From Hydrotalea sp. (lineage in GTDB: Bacteria; Bacteroidota; Bacteroidia; Chitinophagales; Chitinophagaceae): a DNA stretch of 64,000 bases. The notes beneath the pieces are model-generated. The model was not told the origin of the DNA. It searched no databases and saw only the letters and a list, made by a program, of their open reading frames with translations. The position numbers were made by a program, and so were the translations under genes. Location: NCBI GenBank assembly GCA_027364735.1, contig DAHXOT010000043.1:1-64000 (forward strand), given 5' to 3'. This document shows, in pieces, positions 53,639 to 64,000 of this stretch. Position 1 is the stretch's first letter. Each line of letters begins with the position of its first letter.

Positions 53639-54133
53639 ATGAAAATTACCTACCTCTCGGCATTATTAACACTAAGCATTTTAAGTTGTACGAATGAAAA
53701 CAAAAAACTACAATCGCAAATTGATAGTTTACAAGTTCAATTAAATAAAACTTACAAACCTGGCTTTGGAGAATTTATGAGTAGCATTCAAGTGCATCAC
53801 GAAAAACTTTGGTTTGCCGGACAAAATAAAAACTGGAAATTAGCCGATTTTGAAATTCATGAATTAGAAGAAGCTTTACAAGGTATTCAAGAATATTGTA
53901 AAGACAGGCCTGAAACCAAATCAATAGCTATGATAAATGCCGTGATAGATAGTGTACAAAAAACTATTCAACAAAAAAACATATTGGCATTTAATAATAG
54001 CTTTATTGCTTTAACCAATACTTGTAATGAATGCCATCAAGCAACGCAACATGAATTTAATTTAATACAGCTTCCTACAACACCGCCATTTTCTAATCAA
54101 ACTTTTAAAGAAAAAAATAGCTTACATATTTAA
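53639..54133 (+). CDS. probable monohaem cytochrome-like lipoprotein
   Basis: This 164-residue protein opens with a lipoprotein signal, lipobox LSILS-C, Cys17 lipidated. A short coiled coil follows (KKLQSQIDSLQVQL). Three or four helices come next, then a haem-binding CNECH motif at 129-133 (Cys129, Cys132, His133). A late CxxCH after a helical bundle recalls cytochrome c', though the family is not certain. It would sit on the periplasmic face and could carry electrons or bind a gas ligand. It follows the dienelactone hydrolase gene by 93 bases. Confidence 0.75.
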   Translation: MKITYLSALLTLSILSCTNENKKLQSQIDSLQVQLNKTYKPGFGEFMSSIQVHHEKLWFAGQNKNWKLADFEIHELEEALQGIQEYCKDRPETKSIAMINAVIDSVQKTIQQKNILAFNNSFIALTNTCNECHQATQHEFNLIQLPTTPPFSNQTFKEKNSLHI

Positions 54134-54139
54134 TGCAAA

Positions 54140-54171
54140 AAGCGAGGCAGATTGAATAATTTGCCTCGCTT
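54140..54171. terminator. bidirectional intrinsic terminator
   Basis: AAGCGAGGCA (54140-54149) pairs perfectly with TGCCTCGCTT (54162-54171) around a 12-base loop. It lies between the convergent cytochrome-like and GH13 genes. Confidence 0.85.
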
Positions 54172-54187
54172 AATATTATTAATAACG

Positions 54188-55954
54188 CTATTTAATTTTT
54201 ATTACTATTGCCTGATACGGCTGTAAAGAAATAGTTCCGTTGTTATTTACGAAAGAATGATAGTTATTTATCAATGGTGTGTCTACTATATTCAATCCCG
54301 ATGGAATATGCCAGTCAACTTTATCTTTACTAAAGTTTAATACTACCAATATCATATCATTACCATCGCCTCTGGTATACGCATAAATTTTTTCGTTGTA
54401 CTTATCTAACAAAATATATTTACCATAAACTAATATTTTATTATTCTTTCGAAGCTGAACAGCCTTTTTAAAATAATTTAAACAAGAACTAGTATCGGCT
54501 TCTTCGGCAGCAACATTTACAGTTGTATAATTAGGATTTACTTTTAGCCATGGTTTGCCTGTTGTAAAACCTGCATTAGCAGTAGCATTCCACTGAAAAG
54601 GAGTACGACCATTATCTCTTCCCGAAATTTTTTGAGCGTCTAAAAATGCTTTTACATCTTCTCCTTTATTTTTTATAAGCTGATAGTGATTAATAGTTTC
54701 TATATCGTTATAATCTTCAATTTTATCGAACTTAATATTATTCATTCCTAATTCATCACCAAAATAATAATACGGTGTTGCTCTCATTGTAAGCAAAAAG
54801 GTAGTAAGCATTTTAGAAGAAACTTCTCTAAACTGAGGAGCATCGTTACCCCAACGAGTAACCATACGTGGCTGATCGTGATTTCCTAAATAAATAGTTC
54901 CCCAACCTTTATTGGCAAAAACGCTATCCCATTTGCTGTATATTTCTTTAAAGCCTACTAATTTATAACCGCCTGGTTCGGGTGTTTTAAATTTTCCCGG
55001 AACATATCCATAATTTACTCCATCAAAATGGTATAACATATTTAGCTCATGCCTGTCTTCATCTACAAAATTGTGTGCAGTTTCAATGGTTACACCAGCT
55101 CCTTCTGCAACACTCATTACATTGTGTTTACTCAAAACTTCTTTGTTCATTTCTTTTAAATAATCGTGTAAATGCGGACCATTGGCATAATAAGTAACAA
55201 AGTCGCCGTTATATTCTTTGGGCAATTCGGGAAAACTGGTGTCTTTAGAAATAAAAGGAATTACATCCATTCTAAAGCCATCAATTCCTTTATCAAACCA
55301 AAAGTTCATCATGTCAAAAATTTCTTTACGTAGTTTAGGATTTTCCCAATTCAAATCGGGTTGGCGGCGAGAAAAATAATGTAAATAATAGGCATTGGTA
55401 GTAGAATCGTACATCCAAGCATCGGCATTTACATCAAAAAAGCTCCATCTTTTTGCAGGTTTTCCTTTTTCGGCAGGCCACCAATGATAATAATCTCTGT
55501 ATGGATTAGTGCGAGAACTGCGAGATTGTTTAAACCATTCGTGTTCGTTACTGCTGTGATTGGCTACTAAATCTAACACCAATTTTATTCCTCTTTCATG
55601 CATGCCTTTTAATAGCATATCAAAATCTTGCATTGTTCCAAACTCTTTCATAATCCCTTTATAATCGCTAATATCATAGCCATTATCGGCATTGGGAGAA
55701 GAGAAAATTGGGTTTAACCAAACAACATCTATTCCTAAACTTTTTATATAATCTAACTTAGAAATAATTCCTTTTAAATCTCCTACTCCATCGCCATCAC
55801 TATCTTTAAAACTACGCGGATAAATTTGATATACTACTGCTTCTTTCCACCATTGATGATTAGCAGAATCGGAAACATTTTGGGGAGTAGGTTTATTGGC
55901 ACACGACATAAAAAAAAGCATAAAAATGGGTATGCTTAAAAAATATTTTTTCAT
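54188..55954 (-). CDS. GH13-family alpha-glucosidase lipoprotein
   Basis: This 588-residue glycosidase has lipobox FFMS-C (Cys18), so it is probably on the outer membrane or in the periplasm. The GH13 regions are LVLDLVANHSS (125-135), DGFRMDVIPF with nucleophile Asp230, MSVAEGAG with acid/base Glu284, and YLGNHDQPR with Asp360. The QIYPRSFKDSDGDGVGDLKG opening is typical of oligo-1,6-glucosidase, trehalose-cleaving and sucrose-isomerising subfamilies. Substrate is an alpha-glucoside, exact linkage open. No SusC/SusD pair is near, so it is not part of a visible polysaccharide locus. TAACTTTATAG near 55980 may be its promoter. Confidence 0.92.
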   Translation of the reverse strand: MKKYFLSIPIFMLFFMSCANKPTPQNVSDSANHQWWKEAVVYQIYPRSFKDSDGDGVGDLKGIISKLDYIKSLGIDVVWLNPIFSSPNADNGYDISDYKGIMKEFGTMQDFDMLLKGMHERGIKLVLDLVANHSSNEHEWFKQSRSSRTNPYRDYYHWWPAEKGKPAKRWSFFDVNADAWMYDSTTNAYYLHYFSRRQPDLNWENPKLRKEIFDMMNFWFDKGIDGFRMDVIPFISKDTSFPELPKEYNGDFVTYYANGPHLHDYLKEMNKEVLSKHNVMSVAEGAGVTIETAHNFVDEDRHELNMLYHFDGVNYGYVPGKFKTPEPGGYKLVGFKEIYSKWDSVFANKGWGTIYLGNHDQPRMVTRWGNDAPQFREVSSKMLTTFLLTMRATPYYYFGDELGMNNIKFDKIEDYNDIETINHYQLIKNKGEDVKAFLDAQKISGRDNGRTPFQWNATANAGFTTGKPWLKVNPNYTTVNVAAEEADTSSCLNYFKKAVQLRKNNKILVYGKYILLDKYNEKIYAYTRGDGNDMILVVLNFSKDKVDWHIPSGLNIVDTPLINNYHSFVNNNGTISLQPYQAIVIKIK

Positions 55955-56042
55955 ACAATAACTTTATTTAAGCTATAAAGTTACTTACTGTAATTTGAAA
56001 ACAAATAAATAAAAAACTACTGTAAGAAAATAGAAGTTAGTA

Positions 56043-58559
56043 TTAGAAAGAAACTCTAAAACTACCGAATATGCCAAAGTTATTTTGAGCAACACCCAAT
56101 GGAGTTTGTTGTGGCGAAACTCTCCAAACTAAATCTATTCTAAAGAATTTAAAAATATTATCAACTCCGGTACCTACTTCACAATAAAATTTTCCATCTA
56201 AAGAATTGAATGGATAATTGCCAACAAAATTGAGTTGTTTATTTTCATTACTTAAAGTACCCGAAACACCTTTCACATTCCAGAATTGACGAAATTTCCA
56301 TTTTCGAGTAAGCGGAATATATCGAAATAAACCATTGCCTATGTTATGTTCAATATTAAATCCCCAATATTGATCACTTAAATACTCGAATCGGTTCATT
56401 AAATTAAATGCATATTTATTATAATAAAACAATTCGTTACCCGGATGAATTTCTAATAATTGGTAAGGAAGTGTTCCATAAATTTTACCTGCAAAAAGGT
56501 TATAATAAATACTTCCATAAGGAGGAATTTTTAGAAAGTCGGATATAGAAAAATCGGCCTTATTGTATGTGTAATTACTATTGGCAATGCCGGGAAATCC
56601 ATGCGTAAGATTTAGTTGCACTATAGGATACACACTTCTTAAACTTTTTCTACTAAAGTTTTCCGATACGGTTCTTTCTAAATAAGCAAACCTAATTTTT
56701 AAGGTTGTTTCAAAAGTATTAAAAGGATTGGCATTGCTTGCTGTTGTAAATAATTCTTTACCCGGCAAATTAAGCAAAGCATTGTACTGCTTACTACTTA
56801 CCGATAATCCAAAACCTAATCCTTTATAGGTTTCTGCATAATATTCTATTTTTTTTTCTTCTAAATTTTGGTATTTAAAAGGAATATTTGGTCTGCGAAA
56901 AATAGTAGCGAAAATATTATCAGTACCTAATTGATCGGTATACATTTGGCCATTATCTAAATCGTTTCTATACTGTAATCGAATATAGCTCCAAGGTGTT
57001 CTATTAAATTCGTAACGAACTTCCGCTTTTCCTTTAAACCTATTATCGAATGTGCCATAAGCAAGATAGGTGTTAAAGTACCAGTGCTTATCAAAATCTT
57101 TATTAGTTGAAAAATCGAAACGCATTCTAGGACCTTCATACACATTTCCACTAAGCCAATAATACCAAGGACCTATACGAAAATTGCCAATATCTTTTAC
57201 GCCTCGTGTTATAAATTCTATTTTATCTCTATAGCCTACATACACAGGATTTTTTTCTAAAGTATCTAATAATATATATACCGTTTTTTCGGTTTTGCTT
57301 AATTCTTCGTGTCGATTCTTTTGCCAAAACGAATCGGATAAGTTTAAAGAATTGGGCAAAACATCTACCTGCTCGGCTTTTTTAGCTTCATCTAATTTTT
57401 GTACAATAGAAGAATCGTTTAATAATACATTTTTATAGGTAGAAGTTTTTCGGCCTTTAAGGGCAATTTTCGATTTGCCCAGCGGTGAAATATCTGCAAT
57501 AAATTTATCTTTATACAAAAACCAAACAGAATCGTTAATTGGTTTAAATTCCTGAATCATAGATAAGCCGCTAATAAAATTAATATTAGCATCTACCGAT
57601 GGACGCATTGTAATTTTTTGAATAGAAAAAGTAGTATCGTGTATCCAGCAATCTCCTTCAAATACATTTTGTCCTTTTCGCTTTGGTGTAAACCGAAGAT
57701 GCACAAATCGTTTTTTACTGATATACTGTGTATCTAATAATTTAAAATTATAGTAACTACTTCCATAATCATTAAAAGGACTAACAAATTGCTTATCAAA
57801 AACCGGAATAAAATTATTGTACACATTAATGTTTTGATACAGCCCGCCTAATTGCTTAACTAAACTTTCATTATCAATACCATTGGTTCTAGCAGCTTTT
57901 ATTATTTCTCTAACTCTATGAGGATTTTTTTGATAATAATAATCCGATAAGGTTTCGGTGAGGTAAGCCGGTAAAAAAGGTTTATCTTCAGAAGTAGAAT
58001 CAATATAATTAAATACAAAATCAAGTGGCTTTAATAATCTATTTTGTTCTACTTTTTTATTAATATTTTCAATATCTAATTCAAGCCTATTATAAATTTC
58101 ATACGAAAAATTGTCCCAATGTTCTTTATTATGCAATGCTTTATATTTCATAATTCTTTTCCAAAACCACAATGCTCTATTGTATTTTACTCGAACAACT
58201 GCTTCGTTTACCGGAGGCAAAACATCTAATTTAATTATCAAGGAAAGAGAATCTTTAGAATGAAGAAGCGGAATAAATACATCTTTATATCCAACATTAG
58301 AAATTCTTAAAGTATCATCCTTGTACCATTTATCTAATATAAAAGCAAATTTTCCGGCAGTATCTGTAACCATTCCAAATTTACTACGCGTAAACATTAT
58401 TGATGCAAATTGAATTGGCTCATCGCTTTGTCTATCTTTAATTATACCGGTAATTATTTTTTGTTGGGCATGTATATTATTAAAATGTAGCAATCCAATA
58501 AAGAAAATAAAAAAACATATCTTATACTTTACAAACTTCTCCATCATATCTTGTTGCAT
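56043..58559 (-). CDS. DUF5686 outer-membrane protein with CarboxypepD_reg-like domain
   Basis: This 838-residue protein has a signal peptide (VKYKICFFIFFIGLLHFNNIHAQQ; the true start may be the ATG at 58544). An Ig-like carboxypeptidase-regulatory domain follows (about 35-115: IITGIIKDRQSDEPIQFASI). A long DUF5686 region covers about 120-440. The rest is a run of amphipathic beta strands ending SFRVSF, the C-terminal Phe typical of outer-membrane barrels. Its function is not established. It lies downstream of the BamA/TamA-like gene by 150 bases, on the same strand. Confidence 0.88.
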   Translation of the reverse strand: MQQDMMEKFVKYKICFFIFFIGLLHFNNIHAQQKIITGIIKDRQSDEPIQFASIMFTRSKFGMVTDTAGKFAFILDKWYKDDTLRISNVGYKDVFIPLLHSKDSLSLIIKLDVLPPVNEAVVRVKYNRALWFWKRIMKYKALHNKEHWDNFSYEIYNRLELDIENINKKVEQNRLLKPLDFVFNYIDSTSEDKPFLPAYLTETLSDYYYQKNPHRVREIIKAARTNGIDNESLVKQLGGLYQNINVYNNFIPVFDKQFVSPFNDYGSSYYNFKLLDTQYISKKRFVHLRFTPKRKGQNVFEGDCWIHDTTFSIQKITMRPSVDANINFISGLSMIQEFKPINDSVWFLYKDKFIADISPLGKSKIALKGRKTSTYKNVLLNDSSIVQKLDEAKKAEQVDVLPNSLNLSDSFWQKNRHEELSKTEKTVYILLDTLEKNPVYVGYRDKIEFITRGVKDIGNFRIGPWYYWLSGNVYEGPRMRFDFSTNKDFDKHWYFNTYLAYGTFDNRFKGKAEVRYEFNRTPWSYIRLQYRNDLDNGQMYTDQLGTDNIFATIFRRPNIPFKYQNLEEKKIEYYAETYKGLGFGLSVSSKQYNALLNLPGKELFTTASNANPFNTFETTLKIRFAYLERTVSENFSRKSLRSVYPIVQLNLTHGFPGIANSNYTYNKADFSISDFLKIPPYGSIYYNLFAGKIYGTLPYQLLEIHPGNELFYYNKYAFNLMNRFEYLSDQYWGFNIEHNIGNGLFRYIPLTRKWKFRQFWNVKGVSGTLSNENKQLNFVGNYPFNSLDGKFYCEVGTGVDNIFKFFRIDLVWRVSPQQTPLGVAQNNFGIFGSFRVSF

Positions 58560-58709
58560 GTTTAACTAAAGCACTTAATTACAAATAGAACTTCTTTTAT
58601 AAGAAGAAAATACAATGCTCGGCTTATTTAACATTATTATTACAGATGCTTATTTGCCGCAAAAGGTTTGCCAATGTTTAAAAAAAATATTGCAGAATAT
58701 TAAAAACAA

Positions 58710-59951
58710 CTAAAATACTTCTCCTAAGTTTACAAAAAATCCTCTAGAATCTTTTTCACCAAACCCATAATCAATACAAAGATTGGTACCTGAATATTTG
58801 TTTAGTTTTATTCTAATACCTAATCCATAACCGGCTTTTACATTATTAAATTCTTTAGATAAATCGGAAGAAAAATATTGAAAATTGGCAAATACTACTC
58901 CGCCCAATAATCCATTCCGAGATATGCCAAATCGATATTCATTTTCAAAATAAAACATATCTCTACCTCTATATCTTCCTTGAATATATCCTCTTCCCGA
59001 ATTATATTGATCATCCCATCCGGTACTTGGCAATAATAAATATGGAGGAGATTTTTTACTCATGGTAGTCCATCCTAATCCCCAAAATGCCAATATGTTT
59101 TTAGAGTTTTCAGGGAAATGTGTATAGGTTCTCATATCAACTAATAAAGACGACCAATTGGCATCACTGCCTAAAGATGTTAAACTCGATCTATACACCA
59201 TATTATAGTACCATCCTTTATCGGGATTAATTTGATTGGTGCGAGAATCGTACAAAAATCTAAGTGTTGGTCCTGAAGCCAATTCAGTTGTTCCTAATTT
59301 ATTGGTTAACACCCGAGCAACATTTCTTCGCAAAGAGTCAATTGCTTCAATATTCCAAAACTGATCATAAAAATATCCAATACCGGCATACACATTTTTG
59401 GCTACTGAGAACATAACTGTTTGATGAAATTTTAATCCCGAAAAATTAATTGTATAACCTGTATTGGCATTAGAATCCGATGCAAGAATTAACCCCCTAA
59501 CACCCAAACCATATATATCGGAAGGGTATTGAATAAATCTACAATCGGTGATAAAGTTTATTTTATTGTTTTTTGTCCATATATTAATAATTAATGGTAC
59601 AATACTTTGCTCATATTGCGAGTAAGTAAAACTGGTACTGATACTAGATATTTTTTGGTCGGGTGCCGTACCATTATAAAATGCAGCATTACCACTAACT
59701 ATACCCGCAAAACCGGTTTGCAATGTATATCCTAATGCAGGAACATAAGAAAAAAGATATTTACCGGGTTTGGCTTCTTCATTATTTTCTACTGTATTTT
59801 TATGAGCTGCAGAATTGTGTTTAAATACATCTCTTAAATCTCTTTCGCTGGCACTTACAGTTGCAACATTGGATGCTGTATCCAATTGACAAAACACCTC
59901 ATTTGCTACAATGAAAAAAAATAGAAAAAGAAAAAAACGCTGTATACCCAA
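58710..59951 (-). CDS. BamA/TamA-family outer-membrane barrel
   Basis: This 413-residue protein starts with signal peptide GIQRFFLFLFFFIVANEVFC. After an 80-residue linker it is all beta-barrel: KYLFSYVPALGYTLQTGFAG, GYIQGRYRGRDMFYFENEYR (the RGRY-like strand of surface-antigen barrels) and a C-terminal FVNLGEVF. It has no POTRA repeats, so it cannot be full BamA and is one of the short patatin- or Omp85-like relatives of unknown cargo. It is upstream of the DUF5686 barrel. Confidence 0.85.
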   Translation of the reverse strand: MGIQRFFLFLFFFIVANEVFCQLDTASNVATVSASERDLRDVFKHNSAAHKNTVENNEEAKPGKYLFSYVPALGYTLQTGFAGIVSGNAAFYNGTAPDQKISSISTSFTYSQYEQSIVPLIINIWTKNNKINFITDCRFIQYPSDIYGLGVRGLILASDSNANTGYTINFSGLKFHQTVMFSVAKNVYAGIGYFYDQFWNIEAIDSLRRNVARVLTNKLGTTELASGPTLRFLYDSRTNQINPDKGWYYNMVYRSSLTSLGSDANWSSLLVDMRTYTHFPENSKNILAFWGLGWTTMSKKSPPYLLLPSTGWDDQYNSGRGYIQGRYRGRDMFYFENEYRFGISRNGLLGGVVFANFQYFSSDLSKEFNNVKAGYGLGIRIKLNKYSGTNLCIDYGFGEKDSRGFFVNLGEVF

Positions 59952-60012
59952 GATAAAATAATTTTTCGAATAGATGATGCAATTATTAAGCTATGTGCAA
60001 TTAAAGGATATT

Positions 60013-60813
60013 TTACATATCCGTTAATATTTTTTTATAGCTAACAGTTATTCCTTTTATTAAGGAAGAACTAAAACCTTGATGTTCCATTTCGTTTAAA
60101 CCGGCAATTGTGCATCCTTTTGGTGTAGTAACCTTATCAATTTCTTGTTCAGGATGTGTTTTTCTAAGTAATAATAAATCTGCGGCTCCTTTAGCTGTTT
60201 GTGCAGCAATTAAAGAAGCAGTTGCAGCATTAAATCCTATTTCAATTCCGGCCTGAATATCTGCTCGTATAAACCGTAAGGCAAATGCAGTACCACTGGC
60301 TGCTAAAACAGTAGCTGCATCCATTAATTTTTCTTCAATAAATACCGTTTTGCCTAATTGATTGAATAAATCTTTTACATAACTCATTTGATTTTCGTTA
60401 GCATTATAACTGCAAATGCATGTCATACTTTGCTGTATAGCAATGGCAGTATTTGGCATGGCTCTGAATATGGAGAACGATTCGTTCAAAACCTCTTGAA
60501 TATCTTTAATCCAAATTCCGGTAGCAACACTAATTAATACATGTTTTTTTGCATCGAGCGATGGTTTAATATCAATTAAAACTTCTCTTAACTGAAAAGG
60601 TTTAATTGCCAGAAAAATATAATCGGCAAATGCAACAGCTTCGTGGTTGTTACTACTAACTACAATACCTCTTTCGGCCAATTTATCTAAGGTTGAGATA
60701 TTTCTTTTGGTAATAATAATTTGTTCGGGTTTAATAAAATTACTTTCTATTAAACCTTCGGCTATAGCTGTTCCTAAATTACCTCCGCCAATAATGGCAA
60801 TTTTTTTATTCAT
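60013..60813 (-). CDS. proC: pyrroline-5-carboxylate reductase
   Basis: This 266-residue enzyme makes L-proline from P5C with NAD(P)H, the last biosynthetic step. The dinucleotide loop is IAIIGGGNLGTAIAEGLI (4-21), with FLAIKPFQL in the first domain. The C-terminal dimer domain has the signature AASGTAFALRFIRADIQAGIEIG-type helix and KVTTPKGCTIAGLNEMEHQG. It lies 15 bases downstream of hldD, likely in the same transcript. The catabolic counterpart, proline dehydrogenase, is at 3617. Confidence 0.95.
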   Translation of the reverse strand: MNKKIAIIGGGNLGTAIAEGLIESNFIKPEQIIITKRNISTLDKLAERGIVVSSNNHEAVAFADYIFLAIKPFQLREVLIDIKPSLDAKKHVLISVATGIWIKDIQEVLNESFSIFRAMPNTAIAIQQSMTCICSYNANENQMSYVKDLFNQLGKTVFIEEKLMDAATVLAASGTAFALRFIRADIQAGIEIGFNAATASLIAAQTAKGAADLLLLRKTHPEQEIDKVTTPKGCTIAGLNEMEHQGFSSSLIKGITVSYKKILTDM

Positions 60814-60828
60814 ATTTTTTACTGATGA

Positions 60829-61845
60829 TTAAAAATAGTGTAACTGTTTTAAATAATTTCTAACATACTCATCAACACCTTGTTCTAAGGTATAAAACGA
60901 TTGAGTATATCCGGCATCACGCAATTTTTGCATATTGGCTTCTGTGAAATATTGATATTTATCTCTAATGTCTTCCGGCATATCAACAAATACAATATTC
61001 GGTTGTAAATCTAATCCTTTAAATGTTGCAACAGCTAAATCGTAAAAACTTCTTGCTTTTCCTGTACCTAAATTATAAAGACCATTATGTTCCATTTTCC
61101 ATTGCTTATTAAACATTAACTCATACATCCAAAACATCACTTTCACCAAATCCTTTACATATACAAAATCGCGTAATTGTTCACCATCTTTAAAATCCGG
61201 TCGGTGGCTTTTAAACAGTTTTACTACTCCATCTTTTTTAATTTGATTGAAAGAATGCCAAATTACACTTGCCATTCGAGCTTTATGATATTCATTAGGC
61301 CCATAAATATTAAAAAACTTTAAGCCCGTCCAATAAGGTGGATGCGAAGTTTGCATCAGAGCCCATTTATCAAATTCATTTTTACTAATACCATAAGGGT
61401 TAAGAGGTTGTAATTTAAAAGGCAATTCGTGCGAATCATCATACCCAAATTCGCCGGCACCATAGGTTGCAGCAGATGAAGCATAAATAAGCGGAATAAC
61501 TTTTTCTGTACAATAATTCCAAATATTTTTCGAGTATTGTACATTAAGTTCTTCGTGAACTGCATAATTAAATTCGGTAGTATCGGTTCTTGCTCCTAAA
61601 TGTATTACAGCTTTTACCAATGGCTCTTTTTCTTTAAGCCACTGAAATAAATGATATCGTTCTACAATTTGTATAAATTTTTTCGATTCCCAATTTTTCC
61701 TTTTTCCCTCAACGCCAAAATCATCTACTAAAATTAAATTTTCAAATCCATTATCATTTAAAAATTGAACCATGCACGAGCCAATAAAACCCGCAGCACC
61801 TGTAACAATAATTACTTGTTGATTAGTTATGGATGATTGGTTCAT
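60829..61845 (-). CDS. hldD: ADP-L-glycero-D-manno-heptose 6-epimerase
   Basis: This 338-residue short-chain dehydrogenase-fold epimerase makes the heptose donor for lipopolysaccharide core. The NADP loop is [18 protein letters not shown] (12-29), then [14 protein letters not shown]. The catalytic Ser/Tyr/Lys lie in YASSAATYG and [11 protein letters not shown], and [12 protein letters not shown] is typical of HldD. Its start overlaps the end of purL by 23 bases. Symbol rfaD is also used. Confidence 0.93.
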   Translation of the reverse strand: MNQSSITNQQVIIVTGAAGFIGSCMVQFLNDNGFENLILVDDFGVEGKRKNWESKKFIQIVERYHLFQWLKEKEPLVKAVIHLGARTDTTEFNYAVHEELNVQYSKNIWNYCTEKVIPLIYASSAATYGAGEFGYDDSHELPFKLQPLNPYGISKNEFDKWALMQTSHPPYWTGLKFFNIYGPNEYHKARMASVIWHSFNQIKKDGVVKLFKSHRPDFKDGEQLRDFVYVKDLVKVMFWMYELMFNKQWKMEHNGLYNLGTGKARSFYDLAVATFKGLDLQPNIVFVDMPEDIRDKYQYFTEANMQKLRDAGYTQSFYTLEQGVDEYVRNYLKQLHYF

Positions 61846-64000
61846 TTTGCTTATTAATTATTTTTTCAATAGCTGTATCATATTTTTCTTTCCACTCAGT
61901 TATAGTACCCCAATTATGGTTATTTACTGTAACTGCCAATGCAGTAACAGTTCCTAATACCGTATAATTGATTGCTGCATCTGTTAATTTAGCAATTAAA
62001 TTTTTCGTATCCTGTTTTTTTACCGTAACTACCACCCTGCCTTGTGCTTCGCCAAACCAAAAAGCATCCTTTCTGTAACCGGTTGTATCGGCTGTAATAT
62101 CAAATCCAAGATCACGATTAAATCCTTTCTCCAACAGCGTTACAATCAATCCGCCTTCGCTGATATCGTGGGCCGACTGAATTAATTTTTGTTTGATGAT
62201 TGATGAAACAAATTGTTGCATTTGATATTCTTCATCCAAATTAAAATAAGGTGCCGTAGAATATTCAACTCCTTTTATTTTATGCAAATATTCCGATGAG
62301 CCTATATCATTTTGCTGTGCACCAATCAATACAATCACATCGCCTGCTTCTTTAAAATCTAATGTCATTCTATTTTCAAAATCATCTAAAATACCTACCA
62401 TTCCAATTGTTGGTGTTGGATAAACTGCCCCTTCGGGATGTTGATTATAAAAGCTTACATTACCTCCCGTAACAGGAGTATTAAATTTTTTACAGGCTTC
62501 CCCCATTCCGGTTACAGCTTTTACAAACTGATAATATACTTCGGGATTATAAGGATTTCCGAAATTTAAACAATTGGTAACTCCAATTGGCTCAGCACCG
62601 CTGCAAACAATATTACGTGCTGCTTCGGCAACAGCCATCATTGCACCTTTTTGAGGATCGGCAAAAACATACCGACTATTACAATCGGTTGTAATTGCCA
62701 AAGCTTTTCCTGTTCCTTTTGCTAATACAACAGACGCATCGCTTGGGCTATTGGTACTTGTATTAGCAGCACCTACCATACTATCGTACTGAACCGTAAC
62801 CCATCTTTTGCTGGCGATATTGGGGATTTGAATAATTTTTTCGGCTGTATTTTTTAATTCTACTTCGTTTACAATATCCTCCACATCCAACATCTTAAAA
62901 TCAGCAATCAGCGATAAATATTTTGGTTCAGTGTATTCTCTTGTGTATTGAGGAGCTCCTCCACCTAAAACCAATTCTTCTGCCGGAATAGCGGCTTCTA
63001 ATTCGCCATTCATATAAAAATGCAAAATACCATCATCGGTAACTTCTCCTATTTCACTGCAAGGCAAATCCCATTTTTCAAATATTTTTAATACAATAGC
63101 TTCTTTGCCTTTTTGCACACAAATTAACATTCGTTCTTGGCTCTCACTTAATAACAATTCCCATGCTTTCATGTTTTTTTGGCGTGTGGGCACTTTATCC
63201 AAATCAATACGCATACCCACACCTCCTTTTGCACTCATTTCTGCAGTACTGCAAATAATACCTGCCGCACCCATATCTTGCATACCAATAATGGTATCTG
63301 TTTCTGCCAATTCCAAACAAGCTTCTAATAATTTTTTTTCTTGAAAAGGATCTCCAACTTGTACTGCCGGCAAATCTTCTGTACTTTCTTCCGTAATGTT
63401 GGCCGATGCAAAAGAAGCACCGCCAATACCATCTTTCCCTGTAGCACTTCCTACAAAAAAAATAGGATTACCTACTCCTTTTGCCGTAGCACTAATCATT
63501 TTTTTTGCTTCCATTATGCCCACACTCATGGCATTTACCAAAGGATTGGTATGGTAACAATCTTCAAAATAAATTTCTCCACCAACAGTTGGTACGCCAA
63601 AACAATTGCCATAATGTCCAATACCATGTACCACACCTGCTAATAACCAACGGGTTTTTACATCGTTTAAATTACCAAACCGCAAACTATTTAACGAGGC
63701 TATTGGCCTTGCACCCATAGTAAAAATATCTCGCTGTATACCTCCAACTCCTGTTGCTGCACCCTGAAAAGGCTCAATAGCACTGGGATGATTGTGCGAT
63801 TCAATTTTAAATACCACACCAAATCCATTACCCATATCCATCAATCCTGCATTTTCTTCTCCGGCTGCCACCAACATTCTGCCTCCATTACGGGGCAAGG
63901 TTTTAAGCCATTTAATAGAGTTTTTATAGCTGCAATGCTCGCTCCACATACCACTAAATGCACATAATTCAGTAAAATTGGGGGTACGACCGAGTTTTTG
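61823..64000 (-). CDS. purL: phosphoribosylformylglycinamidine synthase PurL, 5' end missing
   Basis: 725 codons are visible; the frame stays open to the right edge ([17 protein letters not shown] precedes the first ATG in view at 63949), so the gene starts outside. It is the ATP-dependent FGAM synthetase of purine synthesis, short form without a glutaminase domain, needing PurQ and PurS partners. Motifs: the [11 protein letters not shown] active-site loop, [20 protein letters not shown], and the second-half [19 protein letters not shown]-type repeat. [12 protein letters not shown] and AHDISEGGL lie further on. hldD overlaps its end. Confidence 0.95.
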   Translation of the reverse strand, partial: QKLGRTPNFTELCAFSGMWSEHCSYKNSIKWLKTLPRNGGRMLVAAGEENAGLMDMGNGFGVVFKIESHNHPSAIEPFQGAATGVGGIQRDIFTMGARPIASLNSLRFGNLNDVKTRWLLAGVVHGIGHYGNCFGVPTVGGEIYFEDCYHTNPLVNAMSVGIMEAKKMISATAKGVGNPIFFVGSATGKDGIGGASFASANITEESTEDLPAVQVGDPFQEKKLLEACLELAETDTIIGMQDMGAAGIICSTAEMSAKGGVGMRIDLDKVPTRQKNMKAWELLLSESQERMLICVQKGKEAIVLKIFEKWDLPCSEIGEVTDDGILHFYMNGELEAAIPAEELVLGGGAPQYTREYTEPKYLSLIADFKMLDVEDIVNEVELKNTAEKIIQIPNIASKRWVTVQYDSMVGAANTSTNSPSDASVVLAKGTGKALAITTDCNSRYVFADPQKGAMMAVAEAARNIVCSGAEPIGVTNCLNFGNPYNPEVYYQFVKAVTGMGEACKKFNTPVTGGNVSFYNQHPEGAVYPTPTIGMVGILDDFENRMTLDFKEAGDVIVLIGAQQNDIGSSEYLHKIKGVEYSTAPYFNLDEEYQMQQFVSSIIKQKLIQSAHDISEGGLIVTLLEKGFNRDLGFDITADTTGYRKDAFWFGEAQGRVVVTVKKQDTKNLIAKLTDAAINYTVLGTVTALAVTVNNHNWGTITEWKEKYDTAIEKIINKQNEPIIHN

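Overview
This is an AT-rich stretch of chromosome from a member of the Bacteroidota, most likely a Chitinophagaceae-type soil or freshwater bacterium (inference). Evidence: the rpsL-rpsG-fusA-rpsJ-S10-spc ribosomal block, Bacteroidota-typical families (GLPGLI/DUF4412-like, DUF5686, DUF4407, SIMPL, short BamA/TamA-type barrels, Bac-type lipoproteins), no clear Shine-Dalgarno sequences, and promoter boxes of the Bacteroidota sigma-A type (TAnnTTTG) upstream of several housekeeping genes.

Layout. 1-8.7 kb: a gene cut by the left edge, a 700-residue lipoprotein, a NarL/LuxR-type response regulator, proline dehydrogenase, then an operon of dipeptide epimerase, VOC protein and acyl-CoA thioesterase, a PlsC-like acyltransferase and a SIMPL protein. 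8.9-18.8 kb: a signalling island in which two modules, each CHASE3 histidine kinase, single-domain receiver(s), REC-PAS-HisKA_3 kinase, face each other across a small HAD phosphatase gene. One REC-PAS-kinase is broken by a frameshift in a run of ten A and has a degenerate ATPase domain. 19.0-23.6 kb: rpsA, a small repeat-bearing secreted protein, a BaiN-type flavoprotein and map. 23.7-40.2 kb: secY and 21 S10/spc ribosomal protein genes, then fusA, rpsG and rpsL, all on the minus strand, interrupted by one plus-strand CapK-type adenylate-forming enzyme between fusA and rpsJ. The alpha-operon genes that often follow map are not here.

40.4-54.1 kb: ilvE, a possible HolD-like protein with rdgB and a hotdog thioesterase, aroE, a phosphosulfolactate synthase homologue, a TPR protein, yidC, a DUF4407 membrane protein, pyrG, a dienelactone hydrolase-family protein and a monohaem cytochrome-like lipoprotein. 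54.2-64 kb: a GH13 lipoprotein glucosidase, two outer-membrane beta-barrel proteins (DUF5686 and BamA/TamA-like), proC, hldD and purL, whose 5' end lies beyond the right edge.

Most of the window is core metabolism and translation. The parts that deserve attention are the mirrored two-component island with its decaying kinase, the structured 271-bp gap between rpsJ and rplC, opposite-strand genes sitting inside normally compact housekeeping blocks (CapK, DUF4407), the internal terminators within the ribosomal cluster, and several small or unnamed exported proteins. I see no CRISPR array, insertion sequence, prophage, tRNA or rRNA gene.
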